NCBI RefSeq assembly: GCF_033958435.1
Contig: NC_134138.1
Coordinates: 8,754,001 to 8,818,000 of the forward strand
Length of the DNA: 64,000 nt
Origin: Carettochelys insculpta
Taxonomy: Eukaryota; Chordata; Testudines; Carettochelyidae
Direction of reading: 5' to 3'
The notes below the pieces were generated by a model. The model worked only from the letters and a program-made list of their open reading frames with translations, did not search any database and was not told the origin of the DNA. Positions within the stretch are counted from its first letter, which is position 1; every line of letters begins with the position of its first letter. The translations under genes were made by a program, and so were the position numbers. This document shows, one piece after another, positions 1 to 10,140 of this stretch.

Positions 1-910
1 TATTTTAGCTCTATATTTGGCTCTGGTGCCACTGCTGTTGGAATCCCATGTCCAGTTCCGGTCCCCACAATTCAAGAAGGACCTTGGTAAAGTAGAGAAG
101 GCTCAGAAAAATAGAAGAATGAGGAACGGATTAGTAAATCTGCCTTATCACAATAGACTCAGGGAACTCAACTAATTAGCTTCACCAGGGGAAGGTTATT
201 GGGTGAGCTGATACCCACCTGTAAGCATTTACATGGGCTGGGTCTACACGAGCTCCTTCCTTTCGGAAGCGGCATGATAATGAGAGGGTTCGAAAAATGC
301 TAATGAGGAGTTTCCATGAATATGCAGTGCCTCATTAGCATAATGGCGGCGGCGGCGATTCGAAAGTGCGGTTTTGAATCGCGCACTTACCGTGGAGATG
401 AGGTCCTTTCAGAAGGTCCCGTCTCCACGGGCGGCGTAGGATTCAAAAAGCCGCACTTTTGAATCGCCACGGTCGCCATTATGCTCATGAGGTGCTGCGT
501 ATTCATGGCAATGCCTCATTAGCATCTTTTGAACCCGCTCATTAACATGCTCCTTCCAAAAGGAAGAGGCTGGTGTAGATACAGGGGTGGGGAATGTTTG
601 AGAGTGGAGACTCTGATCCATCGGAAAAGAGTATAACATGATCCAGTGACTGGAAGTTGAAACTCTCCAGGTTCACACTGACAATAAGATGTATGTTTTT
701 AAGACTGAGAGTAATTAACCATTGAAATACCTTACCAAGAATCATGGATTCTCCATCAATGGCAATTTGTAAACCCAGGTGGGATGCGTTTTTGAAAGCT
801 GTGACCTAGGAATTGTGATGGGACAATTCTATGTCCTGTGTCATCCAGAGGTGAGCCAGGGATCAAAGTAGACGATCACAAGGGTTCTATCTGGCCTTGG
901 AGTCTATGAA
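1..910 (+). mobile_element. CR1 LINE 3' end, interrupted by a MITE
   Basis: This is the end of the CR1 reverse transcriptase region plus its 3' UTR, already in progress at the window edge. The order of blocks follows the CR1 3' end as I remember it for turtles: the block around 60-230, then 587-760, and the terminal block ending in a GAGTCTATGA-type end near 910. The copy is decayed and has no usable frame. It is split at 236-586 by a foldback element, so the two CR1 parts are 1-235 and 587-910. Family assignment is from memory. Confidence 0.75.
236..586. mobile_element. Foldback MITE inserted in CR1
   Basis: The element is a long imperfect palindrome. The left arm runs GGCTGGGTCTACACGAGCTC, CTTTCGGAAG, then a block ending CTAATGAGG. 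The right arm carries the complement in reverse order and ends GTGTAGATACAGGG. Flanking triplets are ATG on the left (233-235) and GTG on the right (587-589), which fits a 3-bp target duplication with one change. The interior is rich in TTCGAA-like motifs. There is no coding capacity; the overlapping short ORFs are by-products of the palindrome. Confidence 0.75.
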
Positions 911-1328
911 ACTGTGTTACAGGCCTTTGGCTGCCTGAAGACTCTCTACATTAGAGCTCCTAATAGTAGTAGTAGTAAGGGAAGTAAATTGAAGTTAGTT
1001 GCAATCACTGGCAATGTTTAGACAGGGTCAAGAAGGTTTTCAACCCTTTCAGAAAATAGGGGGTAAGGAAGGGCACATATTAATTTTCAATTAGACTGGG
1101 TTAAAAAAAAAAGAGCCCGGTGGAGAACAGGGTGCATGCTCAGCATTTGTGACCAGAAGAGAAAGGACTGACCTTCTCTCTGTTCATTTGTAACCCTTGA
1201 GCAGTGTTTAGCTGCTTCCAGGTAGCTAGAGGGATACCATAGAAGCATGACGCCCAGCCTGCAACAAGCTGCTGCTTGTTCTTCCCACCATTCCTCTGCC
1301 CCCGCCAGCTGGACCACTTCCGCCACAC
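911..1328. other. Unassigned stretch
   Basis: No gene or repeat is recognised. A short TAG-repeat run lies near 964-977 and an A-run near 1104-1113. Confidence 0.4.
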
Positions 1329-1331
1329 ATG

Positions 1332-1696
1332 GGCCGTTTCTACGTAGGCCACTTTCTTTGAAAGTGGCATAGTAATACACAACTTGAAATATGCTAATGA
1401 GGTGCAGATGCAAATTCCCCACACCTCATTAGCATACAGTCACGTGATTTGGAGTCTGGAAGACCATTCTTCTGGACTCCAAAATACTGTTTCGAAGCGC
1501 GGCCCCCGGGGGGGGGTCTTTCAGAAGGAAGTCCTTCTTCCGGAGGCCCCTTCTTCTACAGACTTCTTCCGGACTCCAAATCACATGACCGTATGCTAAT
1601 GAGGCATGGGGAATTTGCATCTGTGCCTCATTATCATATTTTGGGCCATGTATTACCATGCCACTTCTGAAGAAAGTGGCCTGTGTAGAAATGGCC
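1332..1696. mobile_element. Foldback MITE with ATG/ATA flanks
   Basis: The ends are GGCCGTTTCTAC and GTAGAAATGGCC. Each arm carries GGCCACTTTCTT, a GCATAGTAATAC-like block and CTAATGAGG in mirrored order. Flanks are ATG (1329-1331) and ATA (1697-1699), so a 3-bp duplication with one mismatch is plausible. The centre carries a GC-rich block and a poly-G run near 1507-1516. ORFs on both strands here reflect arm symmetry. Confidence 0.75.
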
Positions 1697-1699
1697 ATA

Positions 1700-1920
1700 G
1701 GCCACGTCTACATGGCAGGGTTTTTCTGGAGTAACCTATTTCTACTTTGTTAAGTAGAAATAAGTTATTTCTGAATAGCGTGTCCACACAGCAAGAGCAT
1801 TTCCAAATTGAGCATTCACACTACAGAGTCCTATTCAGAAATAAGAGCAATGCATTTTGAGTGTGAATCCCATTATGCCTTGTTCACTAGGTATGGTGGG
1901 ATGTCAACAGGAAACTCAAG
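1700..1920. mobile_element. MITE-like fragment, left end only
   Basis: It begins GGCCACGTCTAC directly after the previous element and has repeated AGTAGAAATAAGTTATTTC-like motifs. No matching right terminus was found; it is probably cut by the next element at 1921. Confidence 0.45.
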
Positions 1921-2285
1921 GGCTGTGGTTATGCTAGTGAGGTTTGCTGGCAAAACCTCATTGTCAACAAAACTGGTGGAACGTCCACACTCAAAATGTG
2001 TTTTGTCGATAGGTTCTGTCGAGAAAAAAAGCTGTGTGGAGGCTCTGGGGGGCCTTCTCTTGACAGACAGAGCATCCAGCACAATGGGCAGCCTTGTCTG
2101 CTGTTCTTCCGGGTGCCTGTTTGGTTGAGAGTGTGGCCGGGCAGTCTGGCTGTTCTGTTGACAGAGCAGAGCACTCTCCTGATTGGCTTTTCTATGGGGC
2201 AGCACGCCGTCAACAGAAGTTTTGTTGGGAAATCTCTCCCGACAGTGAGTTCTGTTGACAGATCACTGGAGCGTTAACTGCAGCC
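1921..2285. mobile_element. GTTGACA-family MITE, diverged copy
   Basis: It starts GGCTGTGG, followed by a TTTGCTGGCAAAACC-like block, and ends with GTTGACAGATCACT and a degraded GCAGCC terminus. Motifs GTTGACAGA and TCTGTCGA recur inside. It resembles the better preserved copies at 15552, 19646 and 24864. The flanking triplets (AAG/TGG) do not match, so the edges are uncertain. Confidence 0.6.
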
Positions 2286-2690
2286 TGGGTGCCCTGGGAA
2301 TCAGGAAGTGGTCCCATAAGCCATTTCTCTTCCTGAATCTCCCCCTACAGTTTCCTGCTCCTTTCTGTGCCATTTCAAAGTGCTCCAGGGAGCCCAGCTT
2401 GCCCGCGTGAGCAAGGATGCAGGCATGGATTCTGCATTGCAAGAACAAGATCTGGCAGCAGGGCATTCACTGGTCTGTAATGGGACACAGCAGAGGATGT
2501 TGGCAGCACACGTAAGAATGTACTTTTTCAACAACTGGTCAAAGGAGGATAAACAAACATGAGGCAGATCAGAGCTGCAACCTCCTTGCAGCCCACCGTG
2601 TCAGAACAGTGGGCATTCTCCCAGCTCTGTCACACAGCCTGAGCACTGTGGACTGTCACTTTTGGGCCAGGGAGACCAGCACCGCGTGGG
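2286..2690. other. Unassigned stretch upstream of transposase relic
   Basis: No gene is recognised. It may be the 5' non-coding part of the decayed Harbinger element that follows, but nothing here proves it. Confidence 0.3.
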
Positions 2691-3690
2691 GGAATGCATT
2701 GTCTTGCAGACCTGGGATGATGACCACACTTCAGGATGTGTAAAGCCACCTTCCTTGAGCTCTGTGCTGAGCTGACCCCAGACCTGCACTGCAAGGACAC
2801 CCAAACGAGAGAGGCTCTGTCCCTGGAGAACATGTTGCCATTGCTCTGCGGAAGCTGGCTACCCCGATTCCTACCGCTTGGACGCCAACCCGTTTGGAGT
2901 GGGGAACTCTACTGTTGGGACCGTGCTCAGGCACATGTGCAGGGCAATCAATTGTGTTTTACTGTGCCGGCTTGCGACTCTGGGGACTGTGGACAAGGTA
3001 GCGGCTGGCTTTGCAGAAATGGGGTTCCCTAACTGTGGAGGGGCAATCGATGGGACCCATATTCCAATTCTCGCCCCCCAACCTTGCCTCAGAGTATATC
3101 AACTGTAAGGGGTACTTCTCAGTGGTGATCCAAGTGCCCGAAGATCACTGTGGCTGTTTGACAGATACAAATGCTGGGCGGTCCGGAAAGGCGCATGACG
3201 CTCATTTTTAGAAACAGCGGGTCCGTTGCAGGAGGGCACTTTCTTTCCTGATCACAAAACAAGTTTGGGCAAGGAGGTGGAAGTACCTATCGTGATCCTG
3301 GGGGATCCTGCCAACTCTTTACAGCCCTGGCTCATGTAGTCTTACACCGGGCATCTAGACAGTAGCAGGGAGCAGTTCAAAGACAGGCTCAGCAGGTGCC
3401 GCGTGGTTGCTGAGTGTGCATTTGGGTGCTTGAAAGCGAGGTGGTGAATTTTATATGGGAGGCTGAGCCTGCTTCAGGACAATATCCCCATGGAACCAGA
3501 CATGTGTTGTTGCCTTCACAACCTGAATGGGAGCAAGGGGGGAGCATTTGCTTAAGCCTGGAGTGCAGAGGCTGAGCATCTGGCCAATGCGTTTGAGCAG
3601 CCAGACACGTGCTATCTGGGCAGCCCCACATGGTGGTCGCTAGTATCAGGGAGGCTCTGAGGAGCCGATTTAACAACAAGGAACACTGAG
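2691..3690 (+). pseudogene. PIF/Harbinger transposase pseudogene (HARBI1-like)
   Basis: This encodes remnants of the DDE nuclease that cuts and inserts PIF/Harbinger DNA transposons. Readable pieces in order are CKATFLELCAEL (2740s), NSTVGTVLRHMCRAIN, the diagnostic GFPNCGGAIDGTHIPI, then SEYINCKGYF, VPIVILGDPA and ECAFGCLKARW. The three catalytic acids are still visible: Asp at 3049-3051, Asp at 3304-3306 and Glu at 3412-3414. All three lie in the same frame, although the stretch between the first two is read one base off, so the frameshifts compensate. In-frame stops occur after the second Asp and in the C-terminal part. Only fragments of 60-100 codons remain open, so it cannot be active. 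The family call is strong because motif order is complete; host HARBI1 itself is unlikely given the decay and the repeat-rich context. Confidence 0.85.
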
Positions 3691-3929
3691 ATTGTTGTGC
3701 AGTTCCTGGATATGTGGCCCTGGGTGGGTGACATGCCTCACCTCTTCCACCCCAGCCATCTGCTACCTGTGTTACTTGTAGGAATAAATGTACTGAACAC
3801 TCTTTCATGGGTTTTTTTATTGAAAAGGTTATAATGCCTATTGACAGGGGAAGGGAAAACATACAACGGTGTTATCCCTCTTGTGTGCCAACTAACAGGA
3901 CACATCACAGCAAAGGATAAGCAGCACAG
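3691..3929. other. Non-coding, downstream of transposase relic
   Basis: An AATAAA signal lies near 3782 just after the transposase relic, consistent with an old polyadenylation site. Nothing else is recognised. Confidence 0.35.
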
Positions 3930-4400
3930 AAAGAAAGCTGCAGGGTGGGGCTGGGGGGTTAAATTCCCATGCTCATATGGGGTGGGATTGGGGGAAGGGT
4001 GCCCTGCTTAAAATACATCCATGTGGCTGTAAGGGCACCCCTTCCCCACCATGAGCCCCCCCAAAGTCCTCACCCTGCTTTTTCACTCTGCAGATACAGC
4101 TGGGAGTGTGTGTTTGCAAAGACAGAAAGCCGCGGGGGCGTTACATTCCCACAGCTCACAGGCAGGAGGGGTGCCCCACTCAAAATACAGTGATGTGGCT
4201 GTATGTGGACCCCTTTCCCACTGTGAGTCCTCAAAAGCCCCTACCCGACCTGCTTTTTCACTCTGCAGTACAGCCAGGAGTCTATACTTGCAAAAAAAGA
4301 AAGCTGCAGATGGCGGGGGGTGGGCGGTAAATTCCCACAGCTCACGGGGGGGTGGGGAGTTGGCAGGAGGGAGGGATGGACAGCTGTATTCAGAGGAGAA
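3930..4400 (+). repeat. Three-unit tandem repeat, about 180 bp period
   Basis: Related blocks containing AGAAAGCTGCAG or its variants, followed by AAATTCCCA and GCTCA, begin near 3934, 4118 and 4296. Two of them are followed by a CCCTTCCCCACCATGAG- or CCCTTTCCCACTGTGAG-type block and CTGCTTTTTCACTCTGCAG. The third unit is partial and G-rich. Overlapping ORFs on both strands come from the GC bias of the repeat. Confidence 0.7.
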
Positions 4401-4745
4401 AAAAAGCAGCAGAGGCGCTGGGGGTTGTGGGCAGGGGGGAAGGGGAGCCCTGCTTCCACTGAGCTGAACAAGCTTGCTAAGCTCCCAGCACCTCACCTGT
4501 TAAGGAAAGAAGGGAGGAGTGCTCAGGAATGGAGTTTAAATTTCCCAGGGCTTGCAAGGAGGAGGGGCGTCTTGGGACACCTGGAAAAAAGGTCTCAGAG
4601 TTTGCAGAGCCACCTCAAGGGGATACTTACCTGAGCTTGCTGGGCTGCCTCCCAGCAAGCCAATTAAATCGTAAATAGCTCTGCTTTGTACACACTGATC
4701 CAAGTACAGAATGAAAGGGAGGGCGCTCAGCCTTGTGAATGCAAG
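4401..4745. other. Unassigned GC-rich then mixed stretch
   Basis: No gene or recognised repeat. It continues the G-rich composition of the tandem repeat, then becomes ordinary. Confidence 0.35.
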
Positions 4746-5035
4746 GGCTGTGTCTACACTTGCAGTCCTCTTTTGAAAGAGGAATACAAAAGAGGGAAAC
4801 AGAAAATGCAAATGAGGCCCTGATTTACATATCTCCTGCTTTATTTGCATAATCTGTTATCGGAAGAGATTCTAGGAATTCTTTTGAAGGGGCTTATTTT
4901 CGAAAGAGCCCCGTATACACTGCCTTTTTTCTTTCGAAAGAATCTCTTCCGAAAATAGATTATGCAAATGAAGCATGAGATATTTAAATCAGTGATTCAT
5001 TTGCATTTCGAGTTCCCTCATTTGCATTACTCTCC
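4746..5035. mobile_element. Foldback MITE, right end truncated
   Basis: The left end GGCTGTGTCTACACTTGCAG is intact and preceded by AAG. The two arms pair around 4900: TTATTTGCATAATCTG on the left matches AGATTATGCAAATGAA on the right, and both carry CGGAAGAGA or its complement. The right arm fades near 5035 before reaching the expected terminus, so the copy is 3' truncated or heavily decayed. Confidence 0.65.
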
Positions 5036-6883
5036 TTGCTGCAGCCCAGAGTTTAATGGGAAGTTGCCAGGCTGTGCAGCCACACAGCTTAAGTAGATAC
5101 AGAAGTTTCCAGTCAATCCCTGCAGCTGACCATCCAGGGGCATTGTCACAGCTTCCTCTCCCATCAAAGGAAAGCCCCACAGGTGGATGATTCAAAGCGC
5201 AGTGAAGGGACCTGCACCGCCCTCCCTTCAGTCCTCTAAGACAGGGTCTAGAAAAGAGCTCAGTCAATCTAACTCCCGTGCCCATGTAATTAACCGAAAA
5301 CAGTATCCAAACATTGTTCTCTCTTATTAGGTTGCTAATAGGCTCCATGCTGGCTTGCTGGGATATGTCAGTGCTCGAGTTAACAGCCTCAGTTAGGAAC
5401 TGCTCAGAGCTTGGCAGGGTTGCAGTCTCCGTGTGGGGCTCACACACCTCATGGGTTCTGGCTGACACACGGTACCCCCATTTCTACATTCCTAACATGC
5501 AAAACAGAGAAGCCATCTCAGTTCGGCTTGATTTCTGCAGAGACAGCTGGCAAGTGGCAGGGAAGGCCCCGCATGGCATCAGTACTGGGCTGAGTATTCA
5601 GGCACTCAGCAAAGGTGCCAGAGCTGGCCCCAGGTAGGATCCTCCTCCAGGACATAAACAAAATTCCCATGGGCTTTCACCGGCCAATCAGAGGGAACCT
5701 CCTCCCCAGGTCAGGAATACAAGGGGACTGATGGTATTGTGTTGTATGAGGCTATGTGGGATATACAGTATCCATAACAAGCCTGTAAATGTACCTGTTG
5801 TTGTTACAGTCAGTTCTTGACCTGTGTCACTCTGATGTGAGTTGTTTCCCTCTTACACCACCGAAACTCTGAGGAACACGACATAAACATTCCTCACACT
5901 GAAGTCATTCCGTCATCTAGAAAACGGAAAATTAGCATACCCTCCTAGCATCCTCCATGGCTCCCCTCTCTCTCATGCTGCACGTAGGATAAAAATGGTG
6001 GGAAAAAGTATTCTGGTTTAGGATCTTTTCTTGAAATGTTGCTTGAAATGTTTTCAATGTACGTGTGGTAAGGGCAAGTAAAAATACAGCACATAGCGTA
6101 AAAAGAGTTTAAGATTTATTTTGGGGTCAGGATCATTTCTTTAAATGCTGCTTAAAGTGCTTTAAATGTCTGGTACGGGGAGTGACTGGTGTATCAGGGT
6201 TTAAATGGTCATATAGGCAAAATTCACACTCTTACAGTCCCTTTTCCCCTCTACTTACATTACTTCTTATGGGGGAAAACTCCTCAATAGACGTCATTTT
6301 CCTTTGTCACAACTTTGCAGTCCCTGTCCCCAATGTCTATCAAGGACCCGTTGTGTTTACATCTGGGTAGCAACAGTGACTGGTGGCCAATGCTGGGGCC
6401 TCACTGCAGTAATATGGGTATTCCAAATGCTATTGTTCTTTGTTAATGGCAGTGCCCCATAGTGCTAGGAGCTGTACAGTGCTTCTCAGCGATTTGCACA
6501 TTTCTCTGCCTGCTCCTGTGTAACCTGGTTTCTGCAGCCCTCTTTGCACCCAGCCTTGCCTCTCTCCTGTCCCTGCCGTGACCACCTGCCTCACCAGTTT
6601 TCCTGCAAGCTCTTGTTTGAGCCTGAGCTCTGGATCTGGGCTACTGATGCTGGCTCTGGCCTTCAGGCTTGATGCCTGTTATGACCGCTAGGCTAGACTG
6701 CCCTTATCCTGCTCAGCTGGCGGACAGGCTCTGTCCCAAGACTGGCTTATTTGTTGGGATATTGCAAATATGTTGCATAAGCTCAGTCACTGTTAGGTGT
6801 TTCCACATTGATGGCTGTAATAGCATGAGTTCAGTGGAGTCACTCCTGATTTACACAGAGGACAGAATCTGGCCCAGAGACTA
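5036..6883. other. Unassigned 1.85 kb
   Basis: No recognisable gene. The sequence has the composition of ordinary intergenic DNA. A stretch near 6440-6490 resembles the tail of old MIR/CORE elements but is too short to call. Confidence 0.4.
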
Positions 6884-7035
6884 AGAACGGCCAGACTGGG
6901 TCAGACCAAAGGTGCATCTAGCCCAGTGTCCTGTCTTCCAATTGTGGGCAATGCCAGGTGCCCCAGTGGGAATGACAGAACAGGGAATCATCAGGTGATC
7001 CACCACCTTTTGCCCAAGGAACAAGATAATGCTAC
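6884..7035 (+). repeat. Interspersed repeat, AAGAACGGCCAGACTGGGTC type
   Basis: The block resembles an abundant reptile repeat I remember, containing CATCTAGCCCAGTGTCCTGT and TGCCAGGTGCCCCAGTGG. It is possibly the 3' part of an L3/CR1-type LINE. It ends just before the trinucleotide run at 7047. Confidence 0.5.
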
Positions 7036-7039
7036 AGAC

Positions 7040-7049
7040 CTGATTCATC

Positions 7050-7084
<35 letters not shown>

Positions 7085-7440
7085 CAACCATGGGCTCAGT
7101 GCCCACTGGTGTCCAATGCCTCTCTCACTATTTCTGCCCACCTTTCCCTGCCCATTGCGGAGTGGCTTAGTTTATGTAGACTAGCTCCATGCCAATCTGA
7201 TATATCATCCACCCATTCTCCGTGGGGTCTGCCTCTCCCATTTGAATCGTCCATTATGCTGAATACCAGGGTCTTGACTTTTTGTTCCTGGTTCATTCTG
7301 CAGATATGCCCAGATAGCTGTAGCTTCCATTGTATAACCTTCTCCAGTAAATTCTCTCTTAAATTCCTCCCATTGACCTCCCTTATTCCTTACGATAGAA
7401 AGGAGTACGGGGTCAGCTGCCAACCCAGACAGTTCAATTC
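7040..7440 (-). pseudogene. RTE-like LINE 3' fragment with (ATG)n tail
   Basis: On the minus strand the sequence encodes the extreme C-terminus of a LINE reverse-transcriptase polyprotein. The readable pieces are LLEKVIQWKLQL, GHICRMN, GRGRPHGEWVDDI and DTSGH before the stop. The GRP-x(3)-EWVDD block is typical of RTE-related LINEs. The 3' tail is a trinucleotide run, ATG on this strand (CAT on the plus strand, 7047-7082), as expected for an RTE-type tail. The copy is strongly 5' truncated and also frameshifted within the first 80 bases. Confidence 0.7.
7047..7082. repeat. (CAT)n microsatellite
   Basis: About eleven CAT units lie here. They are best read as the 3' tail of the adjacent minus-strand LINE fragment, not as an independent locus. 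In the plus-strand frame they give a spurious polyhistidine ORF. Confidence 0.9.
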
Positions 7441-8377
7441 ATGAGTCTCTACCAGGTCTGCAAAACTGAACTCCGGAAGATCGACCCTGACCAGTTGGTC
7501 TTCCCTGTGGTAGACACAACCCCTAAGCCATCAATGAAGGAGAAATCGATGGAAAAACAGCTGGGTGAGCAAACCCCACCGTGGTGACTCTTGCATCTGC
7601 AGCCATAGCAGAACATTGTCTGATGCTCTGGCTCAGAGCACGTTTCTTTTCCATTCTCCCTGGTTACCACCTGCCCACAAATTCCCCACCCGACTAAGCA
7701 TCGTTTGTTCATTTAATATTTTCTGCTATCCGCCTTTTATTTCTCTTTCCCTGTGCTCGCTGTATCTCTTCCCCTTGTTGGTTCTCAGCTACTTCTGTTT
7801 GAATTAAAGCTCTTTTATTCCTCCCTCTCAGGGGGCGTTCAAGCTATGTTTGCCATGCAGCAGAGACACAACAAACCAGGCTGTGTCTGGAATGCTGCAT
7901 TTCACCAGTCAGCAACATTCACTTGGTACCACGACACTTTGATTTTCATTCTTTCCATGCTTCCTCCTTATCCTGTAACTAATTCTTTGATTTTTTCCTA
8001 CCTCACTAACTCAATTTTTACATCTTTTTCTTTTCCCCTCTGTCCAATATTTTGCAGCCTCTATAAAAGATATTTATATTCCAATTATTACAAGGTCTCT
8101 GGTAAAACATGTAAGAAGATTAAACATCAAAACTGCTTTTCATAACTCGGCTCTTGTTAACAGCTGCGAGGAAGAGATTATAGCAAACTTCATCACAGGT
8201 TTTGCTTAGCCCCAAATAGTGCGCACACAAGTTCATTTGAATGAATGGTAAAACACACGGTAAAATGCACACACACGTACTCTGGGCCTGTCACCCATCA
8301 ACACACACATAAATATGTACACACGTGCTCCTGCATATATACACAAACATGCACACGTACGGGTCATAAGGCTGGTT
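7441..8377. other. Unassigned; CA-rich at 8240-8360
   Basis: No gene is recognised. The last 120 bases are a degenerate (CA)n-rich tract that appears to continue after the CR1 copy (9300-9430), which suggests CR1 inserted into it. Confidence 0.4.
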
Positions 8378-9304
8378 TTGGTCAACATCTTCATTAATGG
8401 CCAGGACCAGGGGATGGATTGCACCCTCAGTAAGTTCACAGATGACACTAAGCTGGGGGAGAGGTAGATATGCTAGAGGGTAGGGAAAAGGTCCAGAATG
8501 ACTGAGAGAAATTGGAAGATTGGGCCAAGAGAAATCTGTTGAGGTTTAACAAGGAGAAGTGCAGAGTCCTGCACTTAGGATATAAGAATCCCAAACATCG
8601 CTACAGGCTGGGGAATAGGCAGTAGCTTTCCAGAAAAGGACTTTGGGCATTACAGTGGATGAGAAGCTGGACAAGCATCAACAATGTGCCCTTGTAGCCA
8701 AGAAGGCTTGTGGCATATTGGGCTGCTTTAGTAGGAGGCTGGTCTAGAGAAGTGATTATTCCCCTTTATTTGGCACTGATGAGGCCACATCTGGAATATT
8801 GTGTCTGGTTCTGGGCCTCCCAGTTCAAAAAGGATGTGGATGCATTGGAGAGAATCCAGGGGAAGGCAAACAAAATGATGAGGGGGCTGCAGCACATGGC
8901 TTACGAGGAGAGGCTGAGGGATTTGGGCTTATTTAGTCCACAGAAGAGAAGAGTGAAGGGGGATTTGATAGCAGCCTTCAAGTACCTGAAGGGGGATTAC
9001 AAAAAGGAAGGAGAGAGGCTGTTCTCAGTGGTAACACATGAAAGAACGAAGAACCATGGTCTTAGGTTGTGGTAGGAGAGGTCTAGGTTGGATAGCAGGA
9101 GACACTGTTTCACCGGGAGGGTGGTGAAGCACTGGAATGCGTTGCCTAGAGAGGTGGTGGAATCTCCATCCTTTGAGGTTTTTTTTTAAATCCTGGCTTG
9201 ACAGAGCCCTGGCCAGGATGATTTATTTGGGATTGGTTTGAGTGGGGGTTGGATATGGTGGCCTCCTGAGGTCCCTTCCAACTCTTTGTTTCTGTGATTC
9301 TATG
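8378..9304 (+). pseudogene. CR1 LINE 3' fragment (RT C-terminus and 3' UTR)
   Basis: This is a 5'-truncated CR1 copy. Readable frames give FTDDTKLGG (just after the catalytic region), [37 protein letters not shown], and RLRDLGLFSPQKRRVKGDL, ending in VVKHWNALPREVVESPS. The 3' UTR follows, with CTCCTGAGGTCCCTTCCAAC and a terminal GTGATTCTATG. Several stops and frameshifts separate the pieces, so it is inactive. It uses the CR1 3' end and has no poly(A), as normal for the family. This is the clearest CR1 coding relic in the window. Confidence 0.9.
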
Positions 9305-10140
9305 CACAGGTTCACATATATTCTCACTCTTCCATACACATGTCCATGCTCTCAAATTCACAAGCATGTGGGTACAATCACCGACACATGCTCATACTGA
9401 CAGAGACACAAACCCTTGCAGATATAAATGTGTTAAGCACTTCCCCATCCCCGTTTCCTAAGGACTGACAAAGCTGTAAGGGCCTGTGGCAAGTGCTAAG
9501 CTGAAAGGCTTGGAATCTGGAGTCTTTCTTGACCCCCAGAAGAGGGTCCTCACTGGTAGCTTCCCCATCACTATGCTGTCTGTTGGGGTCTGAGCCTCTA
9601 GGAGTATGTTTGCCTGTAATGTAAGCCTGGAGTGAAACTTGGGTTCAAGACTAACCCCCTCTTATGTCTACACATAAAACATAGTGGTCTGAACCAGAGC
9701 CCCATGAGGGTGGTAAGCCTGAGACAGCATTAAGCCTGGTTCAAGCCCTATTGTTTTGCACTGTAGACACAGCCTCCTTGGACTTATGCTCTGTGAGTCC
9801 ACCAAAAATATCCCACAGTCCCACTGGCTGGCTGAATTTGTGCTCTGGACAGTCAGGCTTAGTGGGTGGTCAAGTTTTCCCCTGTGTGCACCACAAATAA
9901 AGGGCGAACATGGTCCCATTGGAGGGGGGGCATTAGGAAGCCTGGGATATGAGTGATTGGACGTGGGCCTGCCTAAGGTAGTGTGGACATTGGAGCCCTC
10001 TGAGACTCTGGGTTCAACAGTTCCTAACCTGAGGTGACAAATGAATAGAGATGCTCAAGCTCTAGGTTAACAAACCCAGGGTCTGCTGACTTGTGTTCTT
10101 ATAACCCAGGGCGTACACGGCATGTTGACAGATCTTATGT
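9305..10140. other. Unassigned, possible old MITE at 9665-10125
   Basis: TGTCTACACAT near 9665 and ACTGTAGACACAGCC near 9761-9775 resemble MITE termini seen elsewhere in the window, but no convincing pair of ends or target duplication could be drawn. Confidence 0.3.

Noticed and set aside
1087..2277. Overlapping ORFs of 70-110 codons on both strands
   Set aside because: They coincide with foldback MITE arms or have no motif; inverted symmetry gives mirrored frames.
2691..3690. The domesticated host gene HARBI1
   Set aside because: Stops and frameshifts break it into short pieces and it is surrounded by transposon debris; HARBI1 is an intact conserved gene.
7040..7085. Possible CRISPR-like or regularly spaced repeat
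   Set aside because: It is a simple trinucleotide run. No spacer-separated direct repeats of CRISPR type exist in the window, and the sequence is vertebrate.
6926..7444. 172-codon plus-strand ORF with a polyhistidine stretch
   Set aside because: The histidines are the CAT microsatellite tail of a minus-strand LINE fragment; the rest is its antisense.
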